Origin: Pseudomonas sp. GD04091
GTDB taxonomy: Bacteria > Pseudomonadota > Gammaproteobacteria > Pseudomonadales > Pseudomonadaceae
NCBI RefSeq assembly: GCF_029836165.1
Contig: NZ_JAOEBG010000001.1
Coordinates: 62,001-126,000, forward strand
Reading direction: 5' to 3'
Length of the DNA: 64,000 bases
Part shown: positions 23,145 through 35,361 of the stretch, in pieces
Numbering within the stretch: the first letter of the stretch is position 1
Layout of the letters: each line of letters starts with the position of its first letter
Translations under genes and position numbers: made by a program
Notes under the pieces: model-generated
Database searches by the model: none
Seen by the model: the letters and a program-made list of their open reading frames with translations, nothing else
Told to the model about the DNA's origin: nothing

Positions 23145-25094
23145 TCAGTAACCGTGCAGCTCGCGGAACGGCTGCCCCTTGTGGTAGTTGATCCACTCTT
23201 CCACGTCATAGGGCAGGTACAGCTGCCGCCGCGCCCGCGACAGCGCGATGTACACGGCGCAGATCCGCGCATCGAAGGCATAGGCATCCTTGAAGCGCTG
23301 GGTGGTCATCAGTTCTGGCGTCAACAGGACACGATCGAACTCCAGCCCCCCTGCCTCTTCGGTCATCAGCAGCGTGAGACTGCTCGGCTTGCCGGCGATC
23401 CGCGCATCGAGCAGCGTCAGGTCGGCCAGCTTGAACCCACTCTCCAAGCGCGCCTCGACCCACTGGAACGCGGTATCGAAGCCCTCCGACTCACGCACCT
23501 GCCGCCAATCGAGCAGATGGGCAAAGTGCGGGTGTGGGCCTTCGGCCTCCTGCCCGGGGGCATAGAACGCCGCCCGGAACAGCCCGATGGCCGTGGCCAT
23601 GAAGCGCCGCATGTCGGGCCAGTCGGGAAAGCTCAACAGGCAATTGGACTCGGCCAGCTCCATGGCCCAGCGCATCGTGTCCCAACGCGAGGCGGTCAGC
23701 ACCACGCAGCCTTCGGGCGGGATGAAACCTTCGGGGAAATGTTCGATACCGACATCGACATGGCGCGCGGCTTCGAAGGCAACCTTGGACTTGCGGGAGT
23801 GCACGCCGATCAACGGGTTGATCAGGCGTTCGACCTTGGGTCCGGAACGCACGGCGAACGCCATGTCCTTCTGCCGCACCTGACGCTCGCGCCTGACCAC
23901 CTCGCCCGAGGCCTTCTGGTACTCGTCGCCCAGGGTGATCAGCACCTGGCGCCCACGTTCGACAACCTGCAACAGCGACGCCGGAACATCCTGGCTTTCG
24001 TCGATGATGACGTGACTGAAGCGCCCCGGCACGCTGCAACCTGCCAGGCTTGCGCGCTTGAGCAGCAGCAGCGCCTCGAAGCCGGTCTGCGCGCCCCAGG
24101 CAGGCTGCGCCTCCAGGTAACGCCACAGACGACTGGCGTACTCGAGCAGCACCTGGGCGTCCACGCCGGACAACGGCTGACGAAAGAATGGCAAGTGGCG
24201 GTTCGAAAGGCTGTAGTCCCGTGATTCGCAATAGTTGCGCAGCACTTGCAGGCAGATGTCCAAGGCATGCTCGGCGTCGTACTGGCGCAGCCCGACGATG
24301 CCCAGCTCCTCGGCGAGCCTGCGCTTGCCTGGGCCTCGCTCCGCCGCCCTCGCCGATACCGGCCCGGCATCCTTGAGCAGCGCCCGGGCGAACTGGCCAA
24401 AGGTCATGCCGACCTTCGCCTGCGGCTCCAGCCCCATGCGTCGCCGCAGCGTGCCGAGTTTTGCCGGCGTTCGCGCCAGCGCCAGCACCCGACCCCGGGG
24501 CAGGCAGTCCATCAACGCGCCAAGCAGGTAACTCTTGCCGATGCCGGCATAGCCCTGCACGTGGATGTCTTCGTCGAGGTTGGCGCGGATGACCTTGAGC
24601 AGTTTGTCCTGCTCGACAGTCAGCCAGCGCTCGGTGTCGAAACCGGTGGTCACCTGCTGGCTGAACGGATTGTCTTGCTGATGCCGGCGGATGCGGAATT
24701 CGAAATCCCACTTGCCATCGGCCAGCAGGTACTCCCGCGCCTGCACCTGCTCGGCATCGAGCAGGCGCAGCTTCGAGCCCTTGATCACTTCGAGGCCGAA
24801 GTAGAGCTTGCGCGCATCGTACAACCGGCGCGCCTCCGACAGCAGGCCTACATCGGCGCCATGAGGGCCGTCGACGGCCCAGGCCAGCAACCGGCCCAGC
24901 ACCTTTTCCGCCGCCCGCGCGTCGATCGGCCCTTGCGCCTGCGCCAGGTTCTGGATCACCAGCAGCGCGGCCAGCTCGGCGTCGCTCAGGGCCTCGAGCG
25001 CTGGCGCGCCCTCGGCCTGCAGCAAGGCCTGGCAAACTTGTGCGGCGAGCGGCAGGTAGACCGGCTGGGAAAAGTCGAAGTGTTCAGGCTGCAT
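23145..25094 (-). CDS. SF1 (UvrD/Rep-like) DNA helicase-family protein
   Basis: A 649-residue protein with superfamily 1 helicase signatures: Walker A GYAGIGKSYL (about residues 181-190), Walker B HVIIDESQDVP (about 361-371), the GDEYQKASGE motif III region, and a C-terminal 'IALSRARRQLYLPYD' corresponding to motif VI. The first 170 residues match nothing I recognise. The Gln-Asp after DES and the late Ser-Arg-Ala-Arg support ATP-driven DNA or RNA translocation. Its place in an accessory block between dnaX and the SRP RNA suggests acquired function (repair or defence), but there is no partner nuclease next to it. Confidence 0.7.
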   Translation of the reverse strand: MQPEHFDFSQPVYLPLAAQVCQALLQAEGAPALEALSDAELAALLVIQNLAQAQGPIDARAAEKVLGRLLAWAVDGPHGADVGLLSEARRLYDARKLYFGLEVIKGSKLRLLDAEQVQAREYLLADGKWDFEFRIRRHQQDNPFSQQVTTGFDTERWLTVEQDKLLKVIRANLDEDIHVQGYAGIGKSYLLGALMDCLPRGRVLALARTPAKLGTLRRRMGLEPQAKVGMTFGQFARALLKDAGPVSARAAERGPGKRRLAEELGIVGLRQYDAEHALDICLQVLRNYCESRDYSLSNRHLPFFRQPLSGVDAQVLLEYASRLWRYLEAQPAWGAQTGFEALLLLKRASLAGCSVPGRFSHVIIDESQDVPASLLQVVERGRQVLITLGDEYQKASGEVVRRERQVRQKDMAFAVRSGPKVERLINPLIGVHSRKSKVAFEAARHVDVGIEHFPEGFIPPEGCVVLTASRWDTMRWAMELAESNCLLSFPDWPDMRRFMATAIGLFRAAFYAPGQEAEGPHPHFAHLLDWRQVRESEGFDTAFQWVEARLESGFKLADLTLLDARIAGKPSSLTLLMTEEAGGLEFDRVLLTPELMTTQRFKDAYAFDARICAVYIALSRARRQLYLPYDVEEWINYHKGQPFRELHGY

Positions 25095-25119
25095 GTACGG
25101 GCGTCGTCCAGAAGATCAT

Positions 25120-25515
25120 TCAAGGCTTGCCGGCGTCAGGCCCCTGGCCAACCACCAGCTCGAAGCGATAGGCGCCGAGCGATCCCGCCATGTCACCGGG
25201 GTGCCGGGTGCCTGGCTGGGGCTCGTCGAGCACGCCATCGAGCTCGTGCAAGGCCAGCTCCAGCAACTTGCGCAGGTCACGTACAGACCCGGCCGAGACC
25301 TCTAGGTGCAATGCGAGGGCCGCGTCGACAGCGGCTACCGCAGCCGGCGGCGTGGCTTCTTCAAGAATCCGCTCGTGCTCCTCTTCCATCTGGTCGAGCA
25401 CCTGCGACAGTTCCAGCACGCGCTCGGGATTGGCGGCCATCTGGTCCTTGATGTCCAGGCGGCGCAACTGCCACTCACGGATCTTCTGGCGGGTGAGGTC
25501 GTCGACATGTTCCAC
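25120..25515 (-). CDS. Small coiled-coil protein of unknown function
   Basis: A 131-residue acidic protein starting at GTG 25515, chosen because AGGAG lies nine bases upstream on the complement. Residues about 10-60 are charged heptad-like helix (LTRQKIREWQLRRLDIKDQM and VLELSQVLDQMEEEHERIL), followed by an Ala-rich helix and a C-terminal beta-rich end. I recognise no domain. It lies 25 bases upstream of the helicase-like gene on the same strand, so the two are likely co-transcribed. Confidence 0.6.
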   Translation of the reverse strand: MEHVDDLTRQKIREWQLRRLDIKDQMAANPERVLELSQVLDQMEEEHERILEEATPPAAVAAVDAALALHLEVSAGSVRDLRKLLELALHELDGVLDEPQPGTRHPGDMAGSLGAYRFELVVGQGPDAGKP

Positions 25516-25610
25516 GGTCGCTATCTCCTGGCCGAACGGATTGACACGATGGAGTGCATGATAAGGCGCGGCGCAGGATTGTGCAGGCGCAAAGACGTGT
25601 GGGGCTGTAA

Positions 25611-25654
25611 GGAAAAGCGTCGAACGCGACGTGGAGAAGCGCAGTTTGCTGCGC
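25611..25654 (-). terminator. Tandem terminator hairpins of the SRP RNA gene
   Basis: On the complement, after the SRP RNA, come GCGCAG-CAAA-CTGCGC with TTCT, then CGTCG-CGTT-CGACG with CTTTTCC. Confidence 0.65.
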
Positions 25655-25668
25655 CCAAAATGGAGGCG

Positions 25669-25772
25669 GCCCCACCAGCCACACCCCGGCACTCGATGTT
25701 CCCGCTATGGCTGCTCCCTTCCGGGCCTGACCAGGTTAACGGGTAATCAATGCGGGGGGACCGATGGGGCCA
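25669..25772 (-). ncRNA. ffs: Signal recognition particle 4.5S RNA
   Basis: The complement contains the conserved SRP hairpin tip: GGTCAGG, then CGGAAGGGAGCAGCC (plus-strand 25709-25732 read in reverse). Outer complementary strands GGTGGCCCC and GGTGGGGCCGCC close the rod. About 104 nt, as expected for a gammaproteobacterial 4.5S RNA. It pairs with Ffh to target membrane proteins. The exact mature ends are estimates from the pairing. A promoter (-10 TACAAT at 25805-25810, -35 TTGTAA at 25827-25832, spacing 16) lies upstream on the same strand. Confidence 0.92.
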
Positions 25773-25778
25773 CCACGA

Positions 25779-25800
25779 CGGCTCGTCAGGTGACGAGCCG
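25779..25800 (-). promoter_or_regulatory. Perfect palindrome forming the SRP RNA 5' leader
   Basis: CGGCTCGTCA-GG-TGACGAGCCG fills the interval between the expected transcription start (about 25798) and the mature 5' end of the SRP RNA, so the precursor would begin with a 10-bp hairpin. Confidence 0.6.
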
Positions 25801-25804
25801 CGCC

Positions 25805-25832
25805 ATTGTACAGCGCCGGGACGAAGTTACAA
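25805..25832 (-). promoter_or_regulatory. Promoter of the SRP RNA gene
   Basis: Read on the complement: TTGTAA, 16 bases, TACAAT. This is a sigma70-type promoter with a 5/6 -10 element. Confidence 0.6.
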
Positions 25833-25875
25833 CCTTTGATCGTGAAAAAACCATCATTTCTCAATGACTTGTGGC

Positions 25876-25942
25876 AAGTCGATCGCGGGGCGAGCCCGCT
25901 CCCACGCATCAACACCCGTTGGAGCGGGCCTGCCCCGCGATG
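25876..25942. repeat. REP inverted pair after ligA
   Basis: CGATCGCGGGGCGAGCCCGC and GAGCGGGCCTGCCCCGCGAT face each other around CTCCCACGCATCAACACCC, just beyond the ligA stop. Confidence 0.85.
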
Positions 25943-25954
25943 AGACCTGCGGAC

Positions 25955-29276
<3,322 letters not shown>

Positions 29277-29482
29277 GTAATCCCGTGCCTCTATAAAAAA
29301 TATGCTTGAAAACAAAGGCTTCAAAGGCCTTTAACACGTGGCGCCAACTCTATGTTCTGACAGGCGTTTTACCCACGCAAAAAACAAGTGACATAAAGCT
29401 AGCACGACCAAAGGCAACTTTACACCGTCTGTCGCACCTGCCAGGGGCTTTTGCCTACATGATCACGCCCTTTCTTTACCCC

Positions 29483-32400
29483 TTAGGCGTCGACCATGGC
29501 CATAGCTTCCTCCACATCAACTGCAACAAGACGTGAACAGCCCGGCTCGTGCATGGTCACCCCCATCAGTTGATCGGCCATTTCCATGGCGATCTTGTTG
29601 TGGGTGATGTAGATGAACTGCACGGTCTCGCTCATTTCCTTGACCAGGCGGGCATACCGCCCGACGTTGGCATCGTCCAGCGGTGCGTCGACTTCATCGA
29701 GCATGCAGAACGGCGCCGGGTTCAGCTTGAAGATGGCAAATACCAATGCGAGCGCGGTCAATGCCTTCTCGCCGCCGGACAGCAGATGGATGGTGCTGTT
29801 CTTCTTGCCCGGCGGGCGCGCCATGATCGTCACCCCTGTATCGAGTAGATCTTCGCCCGTCAGTTCCAGATAAGCGCTGCCGCCACCGAAAACTTTTGGG
29901 AAAAGTGCCTGTAATCCAGCATTTATCTGATCAAAGGTATCCTTGAAGCGGTTGCGCGTTTCCTTGTCGATCTTGCGAATGACGCTTTCCAGGGTCTCCA
30001 GCGCCTCGACCAGATCGGCGTCCTGGGCGTCCAGGTAGCGCTTGCGCTCGGACTGTTGTTCGTACTCTTCGATCGCCGCCAGGTTGATCGCGCCCAGACG
30101 CTGGATCCGCGCCTCGATCTGCTCCAGTGCCTGTTCGGTACCCTGTTCGCTGGCGTCGGCCTCGAGCGTGGCGAGCACGCCCTGAAGATCGTAGCCGTCA
30201 GCGAGCAATTGTTCCTGCAAGGTCTTGCGTCGCACGTCCAGGCCCTGCGACTCCAGGCGTTGCTGCTCCAGCTGACCGCGCAGCAGCAGCGACTGCTGCT
30301 CGGCCTGGGTACGGCGGCGCTCGGCATCGCGCAGCTCGCGGTCAGCCTCGTCCATGTGCAGGCGGGCCTGGCGCATTTCCTCGTCGACGCTCATGCGTCG
30401 TTCCAGCAACTCCTCGAGCTTGAGGCGCAACTCTTCCAGTGGCGCCTCGCCCTCTTCCAGGTTCAGGTTCAACTGTTCCTGGCGCTCGCTCAGGCGCGCA
30501 GCCTGCTGCTCGAGCCGCTCAAGGGCCTGACGGGTCGAATCGTGCTGGGCCCGCAACGACCCCAGGCGCACGGCGAGCTGGTGCGTGTGATCCTTGTGCT
30601 GGCGAGCCTCCTGACGTATCCGGTCGAGGCCTTCGCGCAGCGTGTCGCGGCGCGCCATCAGCAGTTCGCGCTGCTCGGTGTCCTGGGCCATCAGCTCCAA
30701 AGCCTCCTGCAGCGACAGGCGCGCCTCGCCCAGTTGCTCATGCTCCAGGGCACGCTGCTCCTGCAATTCGGCCATTTCTTCCTGCAGGCGGCGACGGCGC
30801 AGCGCCAGCTGTTCGGCGCGAGCGCGACCGGCGGACAGACGCGCCTTGAGTTCACCATGCTGGCGGCTCTCGTCCTGGCTGCGACGGCGTAGCTGTTCGC
30901 GCTGCGCCTCCAGATCCACTTGCTGTTCGCGCAAGCGGCGCACCTGATCCTCGAGCTGCTCGAGCAATGCCTCCTGTTCTTGCTGCTCCAGTCCCAGGCG
31001 CTCGATCTCCTGGCCGCGCGCCAGCACACCACCCTGGGACTCACCGCCACGGCTCACGCGCAGGAAGTGTCGACCGACCCAGTAGCCATCACGACTGACC
31101 AGGCTCTGGCCATCGACCAGCGTCGCGCGCTGGGCCAGCGCATGCTCCAGGGTCTCGACGGGCCTGACCAGGCCAAGCCAGGGCGAGAGATCGACACGCC
31201 CCTCGACCTTGTCGAGCAAGCTGCCAGCAATCGCTGGGCCCTCGCCATCGGCCAGCAACAGGCGCAGCTCGCCCTGCTCCAGCGCGGCGAAGTCGAGTTG
31301 ATTGAAGTCGTCGAGCAGCACGGCCTGCAGGTCGGCGCCCAGCACCGTTTCCACCGCCAGCTCCCAGCCGGGCTCGACACGCAGTCCCTGCGCCAGCCGT
31401 GGACGCTGCTCCAGCCCCTGCTCACGCAGCCATTCGGCCGCCCCGACGCCGGGTTCCAGCGCGGCCTGCTGCAACGCCTCCAGAGAAGCCAGGCGGCCAC
31501 CCAGGCGCTGCAGATCGCCCTGCTGTCGCTGCTGCGCCTGGCTGGCCTGCTGCGTCTGTTCGCGCAGACCTTCCAGTTGCTCGACGACGTGCTGTTCCTG
31601 CGAGTGCAGCGCTTCGAGCATCAGCTCGCTGCCAGCCACCTGCTCGGACAGATCGAACGTCTCGGCATCCTGGGGATCGCTACCGAGCTGCTCGCTCTCC
31701 TCGCTCAGCTTGCGCTGACGCTCGGCCAGGCGTTCGAGGCTGGACTCGAGCTGCGCCAGTCGTGCCTGCTGCACCTCGGCCTGGCGACGCGGCTCGGCGG
31801 AACGGGTGTTGAAGCTGTCCCACTGCTCCTGCCAGCCGTGCATGCCCAGCTCGGCTTCTTCCAGCGTCGCGGCGGCTTCTTCCGCCGCCGCCAGGGTCAT
31901 TTCCTGTTCCGGTTCGAGCATGGCCAGCTCTTCGCCGAGGGTGGCCAGCAAGGTACGGTCGTGCCCCAGGTGCGATTCGGTTTCCAGGCGGGTGCGCTCG
32001 GCCTCTTTCAGATCATCCTGCAGCTGGCGCAGACGCTGCTGGCCGTGCTGGATGCTCTGTTCGACCCGGGCGATATCGCCGGCCACCGAGTAGAAGCGGC
32101 CCTGCACCTGGTTGAAGCGCTCGGACAGTTCATGATGCCCGTCACGCAGACGCTCGATGCTGGCGTCGGCATTGCGTTGCTCGGCCACCAGCGCCTCGAA
32201 GGCGATCTCCTGATCGCCGATCACCGTCTCGCGCTGGCGCACCCGCTCGTCCAGGTCGCGCCAGCGCAAGGCCGACAGGCGCGCCTTGAGCTGGCGCTCC
32301 TCGGCCTTGTATTCGCGATACTTCTCGGCGGCCTGGGCCTGGCGGTGCAAGCGCTCGAGCTGGCGCTCCAGTTCCTCGCGCAGGTCGGTCAGGCGCGCCA

Positions 32401-32971
32401 GGTTCTCCTGGGTGCGACGGATGCGGCTCTCGGTCTCGCGGCGGCGCTCCTTGTACTTGGAGATGCCAGCCGCTTCCTCGATGAAATTGCGCAGTTCCTC
32501 GGGTTTGGCCTCGATCAGCTTGCTGATCATGCCCTGCTCGATGATCGAGTAGCTGCGTGGGCCCAGGCCGGTGCCAAGGAAGATGTCGGTGATATCGCGA
32601 CGCCGGCACTTGGTGCCGTTCAGGTAGTAGGTGTTCTGCCCGTCGCGGGTGACCTTGCGGCGGATCGAGATCTCGGCGTAGTCGGCATACTCGCCCACCA
32701 GAGAATTGTCGCTGTTGTCGAATACCAGCTCGATGCTCGCCTGGCTGACCGGCTTGCGGCTGGTGGAGCCGTTGAAGATGACATCGGTCATCGACTCGCC
32801 ACGCAGGTTCTTCGCCGAACTTTCGCCCATCACCCAGCGCACCGCGTCGATGATGTTGGACTTGCCGCAGCCGTTGGGGCCGACCACGGCGGCCATGTTG
32901 CTGGGGAAGTTGACCGTGGTCGGGTCGACGAACGACTTGAATCCGGCCAGGCGAATGCACTTGAGGCGCAT
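29483..32971 (-). CDS. smc: Chromosome segregation ATPase SMC
   Basis: A 1162-residue structural-maintenance-of-chromosomes protein. Walker A is GPNGCGKS (residues 31-38). Two long coiled coils (about 165-500 and 650-990) flank a hinge around residues 510-640. The C-terminal head has the signature LLSGGEKALTAL and Walker B PAPFCMLDEVDAPLD. It compacts and individualises origins as an ATP-dependent DNA clamp. No scpA or scpB genes are present in this window. Followed downstream by zipA. Confidence 0.97.
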   Translation of the reverse strand: MRLKCIRLAGFKSFVDPTTVNFPSNMAAVVGPNGCGKSNIIDAVRWVMGESSAKNLRGESMTDVIFNGSTSRKPVSQASIELVFDNSDNSLVGEYADYAEISIRRKVTRDGQNTYYLNGTKCRRRDITDIFLGTGLGPRSYSIIEQGMISKLIEAKPEELRNFIEEAAGISKYKERRRETESRIRRTQENLARLTDLREELERQLERLHRQAQAAEKYREYKAEERQLKARLSALRWRDLDERVRQRETVIGDQEIAFEALVAEQRNADASIERLRDGHHELSERFNQVQGRFYSVAGDIARVEQSIQHGQQRLRQLQDDLKEAERTRLETESHLGHDRTLLATLGEELAMLEPEQEMTLAAAEEAAATLEEAELGMHGWQEQWDSFNTRSAEPRRQAEVQQARLAQLESSLERLAERQRKLSEESEQLGSDPQDAETFDLSEQVAGSELMLEALHSQEQHVVEQLEGLREQTQQASQAQQRQQGDLQRLGGRLASLEALQQAALEPGVGAAEWLREQGLEQRPRLAQGLRVEPGWELAVETVLGADLQAVLLDDFNQLDFAALEQGELRLLLADGEGPAIAGSLLDKVEGRVDLSPWLGLVRPVETLEHALAQRATLVDGQSLVSRDGYWVGRHFLRVSRGGESQGGVLARGQEIERLGLEQQEQEALLEQLEDQVRRLREQQVDLEAQREQLRRRSQDESRQHGELKARLSAGRARAEQLALRRRRLQEEMAELQEQRALEHEQLGEARLSLQEALELMAQDTEQRELLMARRDTLREGLDRIRQEARQHKDHTHQLAVRLGSLRAQHDSTRQALERLEQQAARLSERQEQLNLNLEEGEAPLEELRLKLEELLERRMSVDEEMRQARLHMDEADRELRDAERRRTQAEQQSLLLRGQLEQQRLESQGLDVRRKTLQEQLLADGYDLQGVLATLEADASEQGTEQALEQIEARIQRLGAINLAAIEEYEQQSERKRYLDAQDADLVEALETLESVIRKIDKETRNRFKDTFDQINAGLQALFPKVFGGGSAYLELTGEDLLDTGVTIMARPPGKKNSTIHLLSGGEKALTALALVFAIFKLNPAPFCMLDEVDAPLDDANVGRYARLVKEMSETVQFIYITHNKIAMEMADQLMGVTMHEPGCSRLVAVDVEEAMAMVDA

Positions 32972-32974
32972 CGG

Positions 32975-33634
32975 TCAGGTCCGCGCCAACGCTGCCAGCA
33001 CCAGTTCGCAGCTGCGCTGGCAGTAGGCGGCGAGCACCTCGCGGATGCGCGGCAGGTCGCGGGCGACCACGGCTTCGAGCAGGCGGGCGAACAGTTCCAG
33101 GTAATCGATCATGTTGGCCTGGCGCTGGTCGAGGGCGAGGTAGTAGGCACGGCTCATGGCCGGCTGCAGGTTCTCGACGGTTTCCTGCAGGTAGGGATTG
33201 TTGGCGAACGGGTAGGCCGCGCGCATCACCGCGAAGCTGTCGGCGACGAAGGTCTTGATGTCCTGCCTGGCGTGAGCCTGTTCCAGACGATGCTGGATGT
33301 CCAGGAACGGTCGCAGGTCGCTTTCAGTGCGCCAATGCTGGGCGACGGCGTTGCCCAGCAGGATATAGAACTCGCCCATCAGCGTGCACAGGCTGCGCAC
33401 GCTGTTCTCGTCGAGTTCGGTCACATGGGCGCCACGGCGCGGCAGGATCGCCACCAGGTGACGGCGTTCGAGGATGAGCAGCGCCTCGCGCACCGAACCG
33501 CGACTGACGTTGAGGGCTTGGGTGACCTTCTGCTCCTGGATGCGCTCGCCGGGCGCGAGTTCGCCGCGAATGATCCGCTCGGCCAGGTAGTGGGCAATTT
33601 GCTCGGAGAGGCTGTCCGGCGCCTTGAACGTCAT
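32975..33634 (-). CDS. GntR/FCD-family transcription regulator
   Basis: A 219-residue regulator of the FadR/FCD branch. The N-terminal winged helix includes VTQALNVSRGSVREALLIL (recognition helix at about 45-60). The C-terminal FCD bundle shows the metal/ligand-binding pattern (residues about 80-215). A strong AAGGAAAA ribosome site precedes the ATG. It ends 3 bases from the smc start, and is divergent from xdhA across 272 bases that hold two TGACC-type palindromes. A likely role is control of xdhABC-guaD or of its own transcription; the effector is unknown. Confidence 0.85.
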   Translation of the reverse strand: MTFKAPDSLSEQIAHYLAERIIRGELAPGERIQEQKVTQALNVSRGSVREALLILERRHLVAILPRRGAHVTELDENSVRSLCTLMGEFYILLGNAVAQHWRTESDLRPFLDIQHRLEQAHARQDIKTFVADSFAVMRAAYPFANNPYLQETVENLQPAMSRAYYLALDQRQANMIDYLELFARLLEAVVARDLPRIREVLAAYCQRSCELVLAALART

Positions 33635-33814
33635 GGTTTTCCTTCGAAATCTGGATGGCAGTGCACAAGGGCGCGATTGTAGCGCACTTGCCGGGCGCTC
33701 GCGCAGCGGGACACGGTGCTTTGTGCGACTGCCGGGTCAGCTTTCCTGCACGGCGCGAACTATGCTTTGGAAAAGGCTCCCTGAGGCGGTTCGGCTGGCT
33801 TCTGAGTAAAATCT

Positions 33815-33828
33815 TGACCTTTGGGTCA
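33815..33828. promoter_or_regulatory. Palindromic operator 1 upstream of xdhA
   Basis: TGACCTTTGGGTCA, an inverted repeat with one mismatched pair. Its centre lies 23 bases from operator 2. Confidence 0.6.
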
Positions 33829-33837
33829 GAAATTAAT

Positions 33838-33851
33838 TGACCTCGAGGTCA
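33838..33851. promoter_or_regulatory. Palindromic operator 2 upstream of xdhA
   Basis: TGACCTCGAGGTCA, a perfect 14-base palindrome. It resembles the RutR-type TGACCA-NN-TGGTCA site and could bind either the divergent GntR protein or the TetR protein at 53421. Confidence 0.6.
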
Positions 33852-33906
33852 GGCATTGCTTAGAGTCCGCCGGAACAACAATAAAACCATTGCGAGGCCC
33901 TCCCCC

Positions 33907-35361
33907 GTGATCCAGTTTCTCGTCAACCAGGAGCTGCGCAGCGAGCACGCCCTGGACCCGAACATGACGGTGCTGCAATACCTGCGCGAGCACCTGGGCA
34001 AACCCGGCACCAAGGAAGGTTGCGCCAGCGGCGACTGTGGCGCCTGCACCGTGGTCGTCGGCGAACTCGTCCAGGACCCCCAGGGCAGCGACAGCATCCG
34101 CTACCGCAGCCTCAACTCGTGCCTGACCTTCGTCTCGTCGCTGCACGGCAAGCAACTGATCAGCGTCGAGGGCCTCAAGCATCAGGGCGAACTGCACAGC
34201 GTGCAGAAGGCCATGGCCGACTGCCATGGCTCGCAGTGCGGCTTCTGCACCCCCGGTTTCGTCATGTCGCTGTTCGCCCTGCAGAAGAACAGCGAAGGCC
34301 ATGACCTGCACCAGGCCCAGGAAGCCCTGGCCGGCAACCTGTGTCGTTGCACCGGCTACCGGCCGATCCTCGAAGCCGCCGAACAGAGCTGCGCCCGCCC
34401 GTGCCGCGACCAGTTCGACGCCCAGCAGGCGCAGACCGTCGCCCGCCTCAAGGCCATCGCCCCGCAACAGACCGGCGAGCTCAACAGTGGCGACAAGCGC
34501 TGCCTGGTGCCGTTGACCGTGGCCGATCTGGCCGACCTCTACAGCTCGCACCCCGAAGCCCGCCTGCTGGCCGGCGGTACCGACCTGGCACTGGAGGTCA
34601 CCCAGTTCCATCGCACGCTGCCGGTGATGATCTACGTCGGCCACGTCGCCGAACTCAAGCGCATCGACAAGACCGCGACCCATCTGGAAATCGGCGCGGC
34701 CACCCCGCTGACCGACTGCTACACCGCGCTGAACGAGGAATACCCCGACTTCGGCGCTCTGTTGCACCGCTTCGCCTCGCTGCAGATACGCAACCAGGGC
34801 ACGCTGGGCGGCAATATCGGCAACGCCTCGCCGATCGGCGACTCACCGCCCCTGCTGATCGCCCTGGATGCGCAGGTCGTCCTGCGCCAGGGCGAGCGCC
34901 AGCGCACCCTGGCCCTGGAGGACTACTTCATCGATTACCGCATCACGGCGCGCCAGGACAGCGAGTTCATCGAGAAGATCATCGTCCCGCGCGCCAGCAA
35001 CGACTGGGCCTTCCGCGCCTACAAGGTGTCCAAGCGCCTGGACGACGACATTTCCGCCGTGTGCGCGGCCTTCAACCTGAGCATCGAAAACGGCGTGGTC
35101 AGCGGCGTGCGTATCGCCTTCGGCGGCATGGCCGCGATCCCGAAACGCGCCCGCGCCTGCGAGGCGGCCCTGCGCGGCAAGCCATGGAACCAGGCCAGCA
35201 TCGACCGCGCCTGCCAGGCCCTGGCCGAGGACTTCACCCCGCTCAGCGACTTCCGCGCCAGCCGCGAATACCGCCTGCTGACCGCGCAGAACCTGTTGCG
35301 CAAGTACTTCATCGAACTGCAAACGCCGCACATCGAAACCCGGGTGACCGCCTATGTCTAA
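33907..35361 (+). CDS. xdhA: Xanthine dehydrogenase small subunit (FeS/FAD)
   Basis: A 484-residue subunit carrying two 2Fe-2S clusters and FAD, which transfers electrons from xanthine oxidation. Plant-type ferredoxin motif is CASGDCGACT (about residues 39-48); the second cluster domain holds CGFCTPGF and LCRCTGYRP. The FAD-binding segment is LLAGGTDLALEV with LGGNIGNASPIGD. The start GTG 33907 is preferred over TTG 33856: it gives the known family length, begins with IQFLVNQELR, and has GAGG upstream. The end overlaps xdhB by eight bases. Confidence 0.95.
   Translation: MIQFLVNQELRSEHALDPNMTVLQYLREHLGKPGTKEGCASGDCGACTVVVGELVQDPQGSDSIRYRSLNSCLTFVSSLHGKQLISVEGLKHQGELHSVQKAMADCHGSQCGFCTPGFVMSLFALQKNSEGHDLHQAQEALAGNLCRCTGYRPILEAAEQSCARPCRDQFDAQQAQTVARLKAIAPQQTGELNSGDKRCLVPLTVADLADLYSSHPEARLLAGGTDLALEVTQFHRTLPVMIYVGHVAELKRIDKTATHLEIGAATPLTDCYTALNEEYPDFGALLHRFASLQIRNQGTLGGNIGNASPIGDSPPLLIALDAQVVLRQGERQRTLALEDYFIDYRITARQDSEFIEKIIVPRASNDWAFRAYKVSKRLDDDISAVCAAFNLSIENGVVSGVRIAFGGMAAIPKRARACEAALRGKPWNQASIDRACQALAEDFTPLSDFRASREYRLLTAQNLLRKYFIELQTPHIETRVTAYV

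Noticed and set aside
30920..33682. A 920-codon open frame opposite smc
   Set aside because: It mirrors the SMC coiled coils (Leu/Gln/Ala-rich) and lacks any domain or ribosome site. Similar long mirror frames lie opposite ccoN (both copies), xdhB and puuD.
33856..33906. Earlier TTG start for xdhA at 33856
   Set aside because: It would add 17 residues with no similarity to the family, overlaps the promoter just after the operators, and lacks a ribosome site; GTG 33907 fits better.
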